A DNA stretch of 64,000 bases from Trifolium pratense (GCF_020283565.1 NC_060063.1:49436856-49500855), one strand, 5' to 3'; shown: positions 1 through 11,100, counted from the stretch's first letter. The notes: generated by a model not told the origin, from the letters alone. Numbers and translations: made by a program.

Positions 1-973
1 TTCTTTCGAATGATTTCCTTAAACAAAGCAAGTGATCATCTTGTGATGCTGATTTTACAATGATGTCATCAATATATACTTGCATAAATGTATCTATAAA
101 ATCATGGAAAATTGAATTCATAGCCCTTTGATATGTGGCTCCAGCATTTTTCAATCCAAAAGGCATTACTACCCATTCATAGGTGCCTAAAGCCCCTGGA
201 CATCGAAAAGCTGTTTTTGCCACATCTTCCTCAGCAATAAAAATTTGATTATATCCAGAATACCCATCTAACATACTAAGATATTCGAATCCTGTTGCTG
301 AGTCTATTAGCATTTCTGCCACAGGCATAGAATATTCATCCTTAGGAGTAGCATTATTTAAATCTCTAAAATCTATGCAAATTCTAAGAGAGCCATTTTT
401 CTTAATGACAGGAACTATATTTGCTAACCATTCGACATACCTGGCAGTTCTGATGAATTTGCTTCGCAGTAGCCTTTCGATTTCCTCTTTGATTTTAGAC
501 AGGATTTCTGGTGCAAATCTTCTTGGAGATTGTTTGACTGGCTTTTTGTCTGGTCGAATGGGTAATCTGTGTTCGACCAAATTTCTGTCTAAACCTGGCA
601 TTTCGTTATAATCCCAAGCAAAGCAGTCTTTGAACTCTTTCAGGAGTTCAACCAGTTTCTCACGAAAATCCTTTGGGATATTGGCACTTATGTATGTTGG
701 CCTTTTTAGTAAGCCATTTCCAATATCTATTTCTTCCAAAGGATCTTGAGCCTGCATCTTTTGACTGGAACTCGAAGGGTCCTTTTCGAATCCTAATGGT
801 TCTTCATCGTAGATGCAGTCCAATTTTGGAGTCTTTGGCAATAAGTTGCCATTTTCACAATTATTGGCTTCGACAGCCATATTTTCTTGCAACATTGTGG
901 CTTCTAAAGCCATGTTTATTCTGTTTTCGGCCATATAAGCCGAAATCTTAGCCCAAGGATCGGGCTCAGTCAT
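1..973 (-). CDS. Ty3/gypsy pol polyprotein, N-terminal part including reverse transcriptase (runs off the left edge)
   Basis: The frame is open from ATG at 973-971 down to base 1, about 324 codons, with no stop. After about 110 residues of linker it gives a reverse transcriptase with recognisable blocks: a MPGLDRNLVEH start, RICIDFRDLN, FEYLSMLDGYSGYNQI, VMPFGLKNAGATYQR and the catalytic YIDD box near positions 70-80. This is the RT type of the Tat group of gypsy elements. RNase H and integrase would follow to the left, outside the window. The start codon overlaps the gag stop in the string ATGACTGA, so pol is in a different frame from gag and needs reinitiation or a frameshift. No disabling mutation is seen in the visible part. 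Confidence 0.85.
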   Translation of the reverse strand, partial: MTEPDPWAKISAYMAENRINMALEATMLQENMAVEANNCENGNLLPKTPKLDCIYDEEPLGFEKDPSSSSQKMQAQDPLEEIDIGNGLLKRPTYISANIPKDFREKLVELLKEFKDCFAWDYNEMPGLDRNLVEHRLPIRPDKKPVKQSPRRFAPEILSKIKEEIERLLRSKFIRTARYVEWLANIVPVIKKNGSLRICIDFRDLNNATPKDEYSMPVAEMLIDSATGFEYLSMLDGYSGYNQIFIAEEDVAKTAFRCPGALGTYEWVVMPFGLKNAGATYQRAMNSIFHDFIDTFMQVYIDDIIVKSASQDDHLLCLRKSFER

Positions 974-3900
974 TGTGGAATTCATCGTAATCCCACCCGG
1001 TTGGGCGGATTTTGCCTTCGTCCTCATAAGGACCATCATCTATCTCCTCTCTTTCCCAAATAAATCCATGAGTTGGATCTAATTTGACAGAGTGGTAGAC
1101 ATTATCAGCAGGAGCATAGGCATATCCCTGTTCAGTACATGGCGAAATATTTGCCAATTTTTTATCGAACGAGTGTTTGGTTATGTGGTGTGTCTCAGCC
1201 CTAAAATAACTTTGATCAGCTTCGATATTTTCCACCACACCATCATCTCTCCAAATACTTACCCTCTGATGGAGAGTTGAAGGCACTGCTCCAACGCCAT
1301 GTATCCACTCCCTTCCTAGAAGCAGATTATAATTGGCCTTAGATGCCACAACCAAAAATAGAGTTGGCCTAATAGTGCTGCCAACTGCCACATCGACTTG
1401 AATTGCCCCCAGTGAAAAACCAGTTTCACCTTCGTAATTCGAAAGCACGATGTTGTGAGGGTGCAAGTCAGTAGAGAACTTACCAATTTTATTGATCATA
1501 AATTCAGGCATCAAGTTCACTGCTGCTCCTCCATCAATCAACACTTTGTTGACCCCCACATTATTTACTTTGGCTTGAATGAAAAGAGGCTTTAAATGAT
1601 TTTTCATTCCTTCAGTTGGCCTTTCGAAGTTGGCCATTTGTTCCTCTAAACAGCCATTATTCATCACATAGTAACACATTGGCTTGTGCAAAGCCAATTC
1701 AGACTCATCGAACTCATCCTCCCCTTCTGTTACTTCTGACCAAACGTCATACTCAGCAGGGAGGATCGAAACCACATTCACCAGCACATCAAATTCTGGA
1801 TCTGAGTCAAGTAGATCCTCATCTTCCATATTCTCTCCTTCGAATTCATTTTCAACCTTTTGCTCGCTTTCGGGTTGAGTTAATCTTTCTTTTAAAGGCC
1901 TTCTGGTTGCTTCGACAACTTGTTTTCCTTTGTTGTCTTTAACTTTCTGGGCCTCTTGAATAGAGAGCTTTTGTTGGCGCTGATGCCTGCGCCATTGTGT
2001 GCGGGTCATGGGATTTTTTCCCATGTAGTTGTTCCTGTAAGCATACCTCTTCGAATCAACAGAATGATTCGAATAACTTTTGCTGGAACTTCCCTTATCA
2101 ACAGAATTCCTGATAAGGTTTGGTGTACGACCATGAACCCATTGGTTTATTGGCATTTTGCTGGATGGCACGAAAGTGTTTGGGTTGCCCAATCTTTGGT
2201 GAATTGGTTTAAACGGTGCCATGTTTTGTTTTCTCACTGGCCCTGACTTTGGCCAATTTTCTTTGTTCTTTCGATAAGGTATAAACTTATTAAGGCCCTC
2301 AGTAGCCTTCTTGTCGAACACTGCACTGCATCTTGGGCAAAGCAAGACTTCAGACTTATTTAGTTTACACCTCTGCAGAAAATCAATCAGTTCCTCTTCA
2401 GCCCCAGGATATACCACTTTCATTTTCTCGTAGTATTCATTCTCTGGAATAGAAACTAATTGATTGCCCCCTGACAAGTCCATGGCATCGATCATCAGAC
2501 ATTCGACCGGTTCCACGTACGAGGCATCAGATATCTGTAATGGATCTTCGTCAATTTTCATGTGAGGTTTGGTTTTATCTCCAAACTTCAATCTCCCGTC
2601 TTTCAGCGCTTTTTGAACCAGATCCCTGAAAAGAACACACTGTGAGGTTTTATGACCCAGAAAATTATGAAATTTGCAAAAACCTCTTTTCTTTTGTTGT
2701 TCGATGGGAGGCACTTTTAATCCCTTTGGAACAACAATTTGGCCATCAGTAACCAATAAATCGAATATTTCATCACATTTAGTTATATCGAATGAATAAG
2801 TTTTAGCAACAAACTTATCATTCTTAGGTTCGACAGGATTTTTTCCATTCGAAGGTTTTAACAATTTACAAACATAAGGAGGACCAGGTTTTAATTCAGC
2901 AACATTAACCTCACTATCCTCTATGTCCTCATAATTTACTACGTATTCCTCATCATCATCATCTATAGTCTCGACATAAGCAATCTTTTCTCTTTTCTGA
3001 AACTTTGATGATCTAGCCTTTTCAGCTTTAAGGCGTTCGACCTGTCTTACCCTATCTGCTAATTGTGCCATGTCCCTTAGATGTTGTGTATCTATTTTCT
3101 TTCGAATCGAATAGTCTAAGCCTCCAGCAGCCATTTCGACTAACTCATGTTCAGGCACTTGCGTAAAGCATCTAGCCTTGAGTAACCTAAATCGATTCAA
3201 ATAATCATCTATGGACTCTGGCATCTTCCTCCTTACACTGGCCAATTCTTTCAAACTGATTTTAGATTGGCCCATGTAAAATTGTTCATGGAAAGCTCTT
3301 TCCAATTGGGTCCAATGTTGGATCGAACGAGGAGGAAGAGTTGTAAACCAAGTAAAAGCATTTTTTGTAAGGGAATTTGGGAAGTATTTTAATCTCAAGT
3401 TTTCATTATCTGCTAAGTTCCCTGCTTCAGCAAAAAATCTCGCCACATGCTCTACTGTTGACTCATTTGTATCCCCAGCAAACTTTGTGAATTTGGGGAT
3501 CTTCCATCCCCTTGGCAATTCAGTTTGTAATACGTACTCAGATAATGGGGAAATAAAGTTAGGCCTGTGCAAGCCAACATTGAAACCATTTTGAGTCAAA
3601 ATAGTTTCGACTAAATTCGTCAAATTATCCTGTTGGGCGAAATTATTTCTTTGTACGTTTCTAACTATTTCGTCAGCATTTTGGTTTCGATTTACCAAGA
3701 TTACTTCAGGCTCTGGCACATGGTTTATTATTGGGGCTGGTGGTTCCTCTTGCACCACTTGTGGCCCTTGATTGGCTTGCATTTCATTGTTCAAATGAAG
3801 CCCCTGATTCTGAACCTGTGCTTGGTTTCGAATAGGCTGAAGGTTTTGATTAGGCAGTGCAGGGGTACCAAAGAAATCTGCAATCTGCCCCATTTGGTGA

Positions 3901-4532
3901 GCCAACAACTGATAATTATTATTGGTATTGTTAATCAAAGGATTCAGAATAGTTCCTAATTGTGAAGTTAAAGTATTAACCATTTCATGATTACTTTCAT
4001 CCATTTGCTGTCGAAAGGACATCATGGTTACATTGGTTAAATTTTGTAAACCAATATCTCTGGTCCTATTTCCCACAATAGAAGCTGCTGGGGAAGGCAT
4101 AGTACTCCCTTCAGGATGCGAGTTGGAGCTATGCAAACCTGCCATTAGAGATTCTGGCATTCCTAATCCTGACTGGTTTAACAGAGATTGGTTCAACCTA
4201 AACGATCGAACAGGGCTTCTAACATCTTCAACACTAGGCTGACTGCCCCCTAAACCATGAGACACCAATGAGGAGTTTGGTCCAGACACAGTTGAACTTG
4301 TTGAGGGCATCGTTATCCCTACATTCCCAAAACTAACTGCAGGAACGCTCGAAGCAGAGGTTCCAGAGCCTTGTGCCATAATAGTAGTGTTATTAATTGA
4401 CGCTTGTGTTGGCTGTCCTTCAGGATTAAGGACAATGTTATTGTTTTGATTATTATTTGGTGGTCTAACCATTCTTGATCTAGACTTAACACTAGTTAGG
4501 TTTGGCAAAGATTTACCACTCCTCAAATGCAT
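966..4532 (-). CDS. Ty3/gypsy gag-protease polyprotein
   Basis: An uninterrupted ORF of 1188 codons from ATG at 4532-4530; upstream in-frame codons are non-ATG. It opens with a low-complexity Asn/Gln-rich region of about 300 residues. A retrotransposon gag domain follows (PRGWKIPKFTKFAGD, then the WFTTLPPRSIQHWTQLERAFHEQF block). A Cys/His segment, FCKFHNFLGHKTSQC, sits where a zinc knuckle would be. Near residue 1000 is a retropepsin-like active site, VLIDGGAAVN, then LLLGREWIHG. The usual D-S/T-G is D-G-G here, as is common in this lineage. The protein would form virus-like particles and cleave the polyprotein. It is intact, which implies fairly recent activity or insertion. Confidence 0.9.
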   Translation of the reverse strand: MHLRSGKSLPNLTSVKSRSRMVRPPNNNQNNNIVLNPEGQPTQASINNTTIMAQGSGTSASSVPAVSFGNVGITMPSTSSTVSGPNSSLVSHGLGGSQPSVEDVRSPVRSFRLNQSLLNQSGLGMPESLMAGLHSSNSHPEGSTMPSPAASIVGNRTRDIGLQNLTNVTMMSFRQQMDESNHEMVNTLTSQLGTILNPLINNTNNNYQLLAHQMGQIADFFGTPALPNQNLQPIRNQAQVQNQGLHLNNEMQANQGPQVVQEEPPAPIINHVPEPEVILVNRNQNADEIVRNVQRNNFAQQDNLTNLVETILTQNGFNVGLHRPNFISPLSEYVLQTELPRGWKIPKFTKFAGDTNESTVEHVARFFAEAGNLADNENLRLKYFPNSLTKNAFTWFTTLPPRSIQHWTQLERAFHEQFYMGQSKISLKELASVRRKMPESIDDYLNRFRLLKARCFTQVPEHELVEMAAGGLDYSIRKKIDTQHLRDMAQLADRVRQVERLKAEKARSSKFQKREKIAYVETIDDDDEEYVVNYEDIEDSEVNVAELKPGPPYVCKLLKPSNGKNPVEPKNDKFVAKTYSFDITKCDEIFDLLVTDGQIVVPKGLKVPPIEQQKKRGFCKFHNFLGHKTSQCVLFRDLVQKALKDGRLKFGDKTKPHMKIDEDPLQISDASYVEPVECLMIDAMDLSGGNQLVSIPENEYYEKMKVVYPGAEEELIDFLQRCKLNKSEVLLCPRCSAVFDKKATEGLNKFIPYRKNKENWPKSGPVRKQNMAPFKPIHQRLGNPNTFVPSSKMPINQWVHGRTPNLIRNSVDKGSSSKSYSNHSVDSKRYAYRNNYMGKNPMTRTQWRRHQRQQKLSIQEAQKVKDNKGKQVVEATRRPLKERLTQPESEQKVENEFEGENMEDEDLLDSDPEFDVLVNVVSILPAEYDVWSEVTEGEDEFDESELALHKPMCYYVMNNGCLEEQMANFERPTEGMKNHLKPLFIQAKVNNVGVNKVLIDGGAAVNLMPEFMINKIGKFSTDLHPHNIVLSNYEGETGFSLGAIQVDVAVGSTIRPTLFLVVASKANYNLLLGREWIHGVGAVPSTLHQRVSIWRDDGVVENIEADQSYFRAETHHITKHSFDKKLANISPCTEQGYAYAPADNVYHSVKLDPTHGFIWEREEIDDGPYEDEGKIRPTGWDYDEFHND

Positions 4533-4636
4533 ACAAATCAAAACACAATACGCTAATACTAACTATGTAGTACTTATAAACAGGATTTAAAGAAAATAAT
4601 CTTCTTTTTTAAAGTAAACTGCACAAAAACAACCCG

Positions 4637-4654
4637 TCCCACTGGGCGTGCCAA
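4637..4654 (-). other. Primer-binding site of the gypsy element
   Basis: Reading the minus strand, the LTR end ..GTAAACA (to 4657) is followed by AAT and then TGGCACGCCCAGTGGGAC. A TGG-initial stretch just inside a 5' LTR is the standard complement of a tRNA 3' CCA end. The tRNA species is not assigned. Confidence 0.7.
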
Positions 4655-4656
4655 TT

Positions 4657-4733
4657 TGTTTACACTGATTTTTGGTAAACAACCGCTAGTTTAAATTAAT
4701 TACTTGAGAGATCAACTAGTAAATCTCGGGACA
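4657..4733 (-). repeat. 77-bp LTR (U5 end) remnant in minus orientation
   Basis: The reverse complement runs from TGTCCCGAGATTT to CAGTGTAAACA. It matches 6691-6767 at 76 of 77 positions, with opposite orientation. It is the U5 end of the 5' LTR that belongs with the minus-strand primer-binding site and gag. The rest of that LTR is missing; at 4734 the sequence passes directly into the plus-strand PMD ORF. Confidence 0.85.
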
Positions 4734-5821
4734 AGCTTTCTTGGCTCGATCGAGTCGAACAAGCTTTCGGTGACTCATGGAAAGATTATGGGATATTCGA
4801 GTTAGTACAGTTTTCTAGGATAGGCCCTAAGTACCAACCAGAAATGCTCATTGCTGCGATGCATTTCTTTGAAAAATCTACCAACACCTTCCATTTTAAA
4901 AGTGGTATGATGACGCCCACTCTCTTCGATATGTCAGCTATCACAGGGTTACGACCCACTGGCAAGACTTACAGCCCTAATGATGCTAGTGATAATATCA
5001 TCCTCACTTATAAGGAGAATGCTTTTTCTGCTTATATTTTGAAACATTCTGGACCTGAGAATGAAGAGGTTTCTGATGAGGAACATGTTGCTTTCCTCAA
5101 CTTATGGTTATCCCATTATGTATTCTGCTCTCGATCCCTACAAATCGCAAGAAAAATCATTCCCATGGCTGTGCAAATACACGAAGGAAACCAATTTGCC
5201 TTAGGACGCCTTCTGTTGGCAACCCTTTATGAATCAATTGGCGAAGTTTGTGATAATTTGAAAGGTTTAGTTCCCCCCAAATCGAAATCAAAGAAAGCCG
5301 CACCAGATGGATGCTTCCAAGCTGCTGGGCCTATGTGGTTATTACAACTATGGTTGAATGCCACTTTTGAGAAAGAACTTGGATTGTTCGTTCCCACTGA
5401 ACACCAAGATTCAGTAGCTACAAGGAAAGTCGAAGGCACTCGTCTGATCCGACTCCAGCCTAGCCCCATCGAACAAAGCTCCCAGCAACTTTTCATGAAG
5501 TACATGAAAATCTTCTTAGCCATTGACAAATTCAAACCAGAGCATGCCCCCTTTGTAAAGAGACCCATTGGCCCTTCTTGGTTCACAGAAGAAATACCAG
5601 TTTTAAATCCAAACGCTGAAGAAGAAGTAAATGAGACTTGGACAGCCTATTTGGATCCTACCATCATGTCCATTCGAATTGGCACCTTGTCATCAGAGTA
5701 TGCCTTAGTTGGGTACCAACCAAACTTGGTTTCCAGACAATTTGGACTTTCACAGCTTCGACCCAAGAGCATGTATATCAGAAAGAAAAACATTGTGCTT
5801 GGGTGTTATGCCATATTTTAG
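4700..5821 (+). pseudogene. Plant mobile domain (PMD) protein ORF carried by the retroelement, 5'-truncated
   Basis: The frame is open from 4700 to the stop at 5819-5821; the first ATG is at 4844, but homology starts earlier ([19 protein letters not shown], from 4742). Diagnostic PMD features follow: ALLL-like [34 protein letters not shown], then [11 protein letters not shown] and a WLLQLWLN helix. PMD proteins include the Arabidopsis MAIN/MAIL1 family, and PMD copies also occur in plant transposable elements. Here the ORF lies in sense just upstream of a polypurine tract and 3' LTR, so it was probably an extra 3' gene of the retroelement. Its 5' end is fused to the inverted LTR fragment, so it is scored as truncated. 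Confidence 0.75.
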
Positions 5822-5899
5822 CTCAAGGGAAAATATGTCATGATCTCGTGTTCCAAAGACTATTACTGCCATGAATAGCTTTAAAATGGCATTAATCCT

Positions 5900-6043
5900 T
5901 AATGTCTTCAAGAATAAGAGAGTTTCTCTCTTTTATTATGTAATGAAGGTTAAGGGTAATGTCTTCAAGAACAAGAGAGATTCTCTCTCTTGTCATCTAA
6001 TGAAGGTTAAAGGTAATGTCTTTAAGAACAAGAAAGTCAAAGG
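5900..6043 (+). repeat. 57-bp tandem repeat in U3, about 2.5 copies
   Basis: Units at 5900-5956, 5957-6013 and a partial 6014-6043 all start TAATGTCTT.AAGAA and contain a pyrimidine tract plus TAATGAAGGTTAA. Short direct repeats in U3 are typical of LTR enhancers. Confidence 0.8.
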
Positions 6044-6303
6044 ATGATATTCGATTGTATCAAGTCAATATGAATGCATAAAATAAGAGGAGTCATTATG
6101 TTCAAAACTGCAGGATTGTTTCGACAGAAGCCAACAAATCGAAGTAGTCAAGAATTGTGGACTTAGAGCATTTTTCTACTATCTAAATGTGATTCGACTT
6201 CGACGGTTACAACGGTTTCAAGGCCTTGGTTCAGTTTAAATGCAAAGGACGCGTGGCCAAATTCAAATAGTTTAACGTTAAAGTAGCAGTTACTTAGTTT
6301 CTC

Positions 6304-6311
6304 TATAAATA
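6304..6311 (+). promoter_or_regulatory. LTR TATA box
   Basis: TATAAATA lies in CTCTATAAATAGTAAG, with transcription expected about 30 bp downstream. It defines the plus orientation of this LTR. Confidence 0.65.
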
Positions 6312-6767
6312 GTAAGTTGTGTAGTCGAAATAGGGGTCACAATTCATTTACAAAAATCTCAAACACTCGAAGTACCCATGCTAAAGCGAGAAAAGAGTTA
6401 TCCGAGAGACATGTATGAATCAGTGAACCATCTATCTTTTTCTTGTAACTTTTACGTTTTAATGCAAAGTTCATTTATTTAAAGTCTTTACTTTTAAGGA
6501 TCGTCATTAAGCTTTATATCTTCAGTTGATTTTCTCATTCGAGGAAGCCTAACTTTCTTAAACATTTGGTTTATGTTGCATTCAAGACGTTTCCTAAGAA
6601 CGTTCTATTTCAAAATCAATACGTTACTTCAATAAACTAAAGATTGTAACAATGAATTCTAAGCTTCTTTTAATCGAATGCACAAACAATTGTCCCGAGA
6701 TTTACTAGTTGATCTCTCAAGTAATAAATTTAAACTAGCGGTTGTTTACCAAAAATCAGTGTAAACA

Positions 6768-7835
6768 AATCCATAAAAAAATCAAATAGAGCTTTTAGCC
6801 GCATTTTATTACCCCAAAAAAAAAGAAGAGATAAATGACAATCAAATATCATAGGATCTAGTTTTTTAGTGAAAAGTTTAATTTAGATTTGTACTAAAGG
6901 TTGAAATATGATTCATTCAATGATTTTCAGAAAAAAATTGTGATGTTGTGTGGTGTCATGTCATCTAAGATCAAAACTAAACCTTAACGGTATGTTTAGT
7001 TGTGAAGAGAAAATGTGAAGAGAGAAATAGCTGAGAAAGAGTAAGAGAAGAGAGAAAGATGTGAGAATTAAAGTCGATTTGATGTGTTGATTGATATAGG
7101 AGAAATATGAGAGAAATTGAGAAGACAAAAGTGTTGATTGTTTTTGAAAGTATAAAAATGCCCTTGAATTAAAAGCACATTCACCAAAATTAATTTAATT
7201 TTTTTTTCATTTCAATTAAGGTATGAGATCCACCAAATATTCTTCTCTCTTCTCAATTTCTCTCATTTCCAACTTCTCATATGTTTCTCTCTCTTTTTCT
7301 TTTTTTTTGAAACGGCAAATATATTAATAATCAAGTCTTTGCACAAGACGAACAAAGACGATGAAAACATAATCTCTCTCTTCTCTATTTCTCTCAAACC
7401 AATCAAAGCCTAATTGTTTCTCAACAAAGTTTGATAGTGAGATGGTGCTAAATTTCGTTATTTCTAAGCACTCATTGTTGGCGCAACAATCGAGGAGGGT
7501 CGAGCGAGGAACATTCACTTTTGTGAGACTTTTTCTTTTGAGCAACACACTTTTGTAGGAGACACACCACTTGTCCACCCAAAACCTTAAGTGATAGTTG
7601 AGTGGGTTCTCCCACTTATAAATGCTCAAGTCACCATATTCCTATCTAATATACACTATTTCCACAAACTCACACTTGTTATATTCTCAACACTCATTAC
7701 CTCCATTTCATTGAGGTTAACACTTGTTCTCTCATCTTTATCTTTATGGTCTTAACACTGATTAACTACGCTAAATTGTGATTTTTGGGCATTCAACACT
7801 TATGTCAAAGATAAGTAATTATTTGCTTGCTAGTT
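6768..7835. other. Intergenic spacer between the two retroelements
   Basis: No gene is seen. About 7020-7290 has GA-rich sequence (GAGAGAAATTGAGAAG near 7110) that recurs as its complement near 7240-7290, like a decayed foldback element. A minus-strand open frame at 7324-7629 begins with TTG, has no recognisable domain and is not called as a gene. Confidence 0.5.
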
Positions 7836-7840
7836 TATAG

Positions 7841-8036
7841 TATCAATCATAATTAGTATTTAATTATTATCATTATTATTTTAGATTTGTATAAAGTCTA
7901 TAGAATCAATCACCTTAATTGTTGGAGATATTTGCTCCTTGATTTACTCCAATTAGGTTACTATACTTGTGTATATATACACCTCTTGTAAACTCTCAAA
8001 AGTAATGCAATATACAACTTTATTCATTCCCTTATA
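7841..8036 (+). repeat. Copia 5' LTR
   Basis: 196 bp from TATCAATCAT to CATTCCCTTATA, directly followed by the primer-binding site. It contains TGTGTATATATACACC as a TATA-like region. Confidence 0.95.
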
Positions 8037-8121
8037 TGGTATCAGTTGGTAACGTTCCAGCCCTACCCTATTAAACCAGAAAACGCCGTTTTTCTCCCTT
8101 TGCCGTAACCCTTTGCCTCCC

Positions 8122-11100
8122 ATGGCTTCCGATGGCTTTCGCTCCATAGCTAACCCCTATGAACCCTCCAAACCCTTTGCGTGTATCACCCTCAGCGGTG
8201 TCACCAAGCTTCTCCCTACCAATTACCTCAATTGGAAACTCCAGGTAGAAGCCTTCCTTGATGGTTTTGATCTACTCAAATACCCTGATGGATCGTTCCC
8301 TGCGCCGACAGCAACGATCACCACCACCGCAACGCCTCCGGTAACATCACCAAACCCTGCTTTTCAAACATGGCGTCGCCAGGATCGCCTCATCTATGGG
8401 GCCATCCTCACCACTCTTTCCGACGAGGTGGCCTCCTTGGTGTCCCAGACGAGAACCTCGCACGACCTCTAGGAGCTTCTCAAGAACACCTATGCCAAAG
8501 CCTCCCGCAGTCACCTTAAACAACTCAAGGAACGTCTTCGGATGGCCTCGAAAGGTACTCAATCCATCACGACCTACATGCACTCTCTGAAGCAAACTGC
8601 TGATCTCCTCGCCTCTCTCGGATCTGCTGTCTCCGTCGAGGACATGACCGACCATGTTTTGCGCGGCCTTGATGACGGTTACCGAGCAGTCATTGATGGG
8701 GTCAACGCAAGGGACACTTCAATCACCTTTGATGATCTCCTCGAAAAGCTCCTCATCCAGGAACTCTCTCTTGCTGCTGCTCAACGCCAATCACCTGCTC
8801 CTGTTACTGCGCTGCACGCTCAGGCAAGGTCGACCAACAACAAGCCTCGACCAAGTCAAGCACCTGCACCGACCAACCAACGCCCAGGTGATCGCAAACC
8901 ATTCCTTGGTCGATGTCAATGGTGCAACACCAAAGGACACGTCCTCGCTGACTGCCAACTCTTTCGGACCCAACACCCCAGTGTCCCCGCACCTCCTCGT
9001 TCTTCTCCGAGCACCACTGGCCATGCCCAGGCCCACACCGCTACTGCTGGCACATCCTCGCCTGGTTTTCTGTTCGACAGTGGAGCAACACATCATGTGA
9101 CCAACGACCTTACAAATCTGGCACTTCACCATCCATACACTGGCCCCGACTCCCTCTTCATGGGGAATGGTTCAGGTTTAAACATCTCTCACTCTGGAAC
9201 ACTTTTAATTAATGATTTATCCTTGTCTAATGCTCTTTATGTTCCCTCCATGAAACAACAAATCATTTCTGTCTCTCAACTCACCAAACAAACTAACTCT
9301 GCCGTTGTTTTCTTACCAAACTCTTTTTATGTCATGGATTTGCAGACACGCCAAACAACCCATAAAGGCTCATGTGTGAATGGACTTTATCTGTTGCCCA
9401 CGACCTCACCTTCCGCCCACACCGTCCAAGTGGAATCCTCTGCTTCCTAGCATCATAAGCTTGGACACCCTTCAACTTCCATCTTTAAATTTATTCAGCA
9501 GCATTTTTCTTTAGGTTCAAATAAATTTCCGCAATCAGATTGTAATTCATGTCAAATTAATAAAAGTCATAAACTTCCTTTTCATGAATCTACTCTTACA
9601 TCTACTTATCCATTAGAAATAATTTTTTCTGATGTATGGACTTCCCCTGTTTTATCTATTGATGGTCTTCGTTACTATTGTTTGTTTGTTGATCATTATA
9701 CTCGCTATATATGGCTATATCCCATGAAACTAAAATCTGATGTGCAAACTATTTTTCCCAAATTTAAAACACTAGTTGAAAACTTCTACCAACACAAAAT
9801 AAAAGTCCTATACACTGACAATGGTGGCGAATACATTGGTCTTCGTCCCTTTCTAAGTACTCATGGCATAAGTCACCACACCACTCCCCCTCATACACCC
9901 GAACACAATGGCATCTCTGAACGGCGGAATCGGCACATTGCCGAAACCGGTCTCTCCCTCCTTCACCACGCTGGCCTGCCCCTCACCTACTGGCCTCACG
10001 CCATGACCACTGCAGCCTACCTCATTAACCGTCTCCCTACCCCAATCCTCGGGCACCAATCACCTTACTCTAAACTCCTCCGCATTAGTCCGGATTATCA
10101 TAAATTAAAATGTTTTGGATGTTTGTGTTTTCCCTGGATTAAACCTTATGCTAACCATAAACTTGCTCCAAAGTCTACTATGTGTGTTTTTGTAGGTTAC
10201 TCAACTGATCAACACGCATATCTATGCCTCGATCCTTCAACTGGACGGATTTACACCTCTCGCCATGTCAAGTTCGTCGAAACTGAATTCCCCTTCCGTT
10301 CACTGGTGGCCCAACCGACCACGTCCACGACCTCACAGACTGGTCCCCTCCAACTGCCCGTCTTGCCGACCATCACTCCACCTACTGCGAGCACCAACCC
10401 CACATCACCGGATACCTCACTTGTTGAGCCTCCCTCCCCGTCTGGCATTTCCTCCCCGACCACATCCCAATCCTCGTCCTCAAATACAACGAGCAATGAA
10501 ACGACCAGTAATGACCCCCCTTCCTCCATACAGCCAACATTGCTCCCACAACCACAAACGACCTCCCCCCCCCCCCACAACGACCACTGAACCCCATGGC
10601 GGTGGGATCATCACCCGGTCCAAAAACAACATCGTCAAACCCATCCACAAACTCAACCTCCATGTCCGCCCCTCATCTCCGATGGAACCTAGTACTATTA
10701 CCCAAGCCCTTCGTGATCCGGACTGGCGTTCCGCCATGTTGGCTGAATTTGATGCCCTACATCGCAACAACACCTGGGAACTCGTTGGTCGTTCCTCTGC
10801 TCGGAATTTGGTTGGTTGTAAGTGGGTTTTTCGCATCAAGAGAAATCCAGATGGGTCCATTGATAGGTACAAGGCTCGATTGGTCGCTAAAGGTTTCCAT
10901 CAACGCCCTGGTTGTGACTACACAGAAACATTTAGCCCCGTCGTCAAACCAGTGACAATTCGGATTGTCCTCGCCTTGGCAGTTCGACAAGGATGGTCCG
11001 TCCGCCAGCTTGATGTTAACAATGCTTTTCTTCAAGGGACGCTCAACGAGGAGGTCTACATGGATCAACCACCTGGCTTTGTTAACAAAAGCTTCCCTGA

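Larger units (their letters stand above)
1..6767. mobile_element. Rearranged Ty3/gypsy (Tat-like) LTR retrotransposon, partial
   Basis: The region holds pieces of one retroelement family in two orientations. On the minus strand are a primer-binding site (about 4637-4654), gag-protease (966-4532) and the start of pol (973 to the left edge). On the plus strand are a truncated plant-mobile-domain ORF (4700-5821), a polypurine tract and a complete 3' LTR (5836-6767). The two halves meet at about 4733: positions 4657-4733 are the last 77 bp of the LTR in reverse orientation, matching 6691-6767 with one difference. A single inversion inside one plus-oriented element would give this order; two head-to-head insertions with a deletion is the alternative. 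The Tat-like call rests on the gag and RT sequence; the left end lies outside the window. Confidence 0.85.
5836..6767 (+). mobile_element. Gypsy 3' LTR, plus orientation
   Basis: The LTR begins TGTCATG after a purine-rich tract (CAAGGGAAAATA, 5824-5835) and ends GTAAACA, so it has TG..CA termini and is 932 bp long. It carries U3 tandem repeats (5900-6043), a TATA box (6304-6311), a polyadenylation-type AATAAA (6631-6636) and the U5 end repeated at 4657-4733. The outer flank begins AATCC, the expected target duplication to look for on the other side. Confidence 0.8.

Noticed and set aside
4657..6767. A single 2.1-kb LTR with 77-bp terminal inverted repeats
   Set aside because: The polypurine tract, TATA box and AATAAA define a normal 932-bp LTR at 5836-6767, so the inverted copy at 4657 is better read as a rearrangement junction.
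7324..7629. Minus-strand open frame of 101 codons
   Set aside because: Begins with TTG, has no recognisable domain and lies in repeat-like DNA.
10251..10872. Long antisense frames inside the copia polyprotein
   Set aside because: They mirror the codon composition of the coding strand and lack domains.
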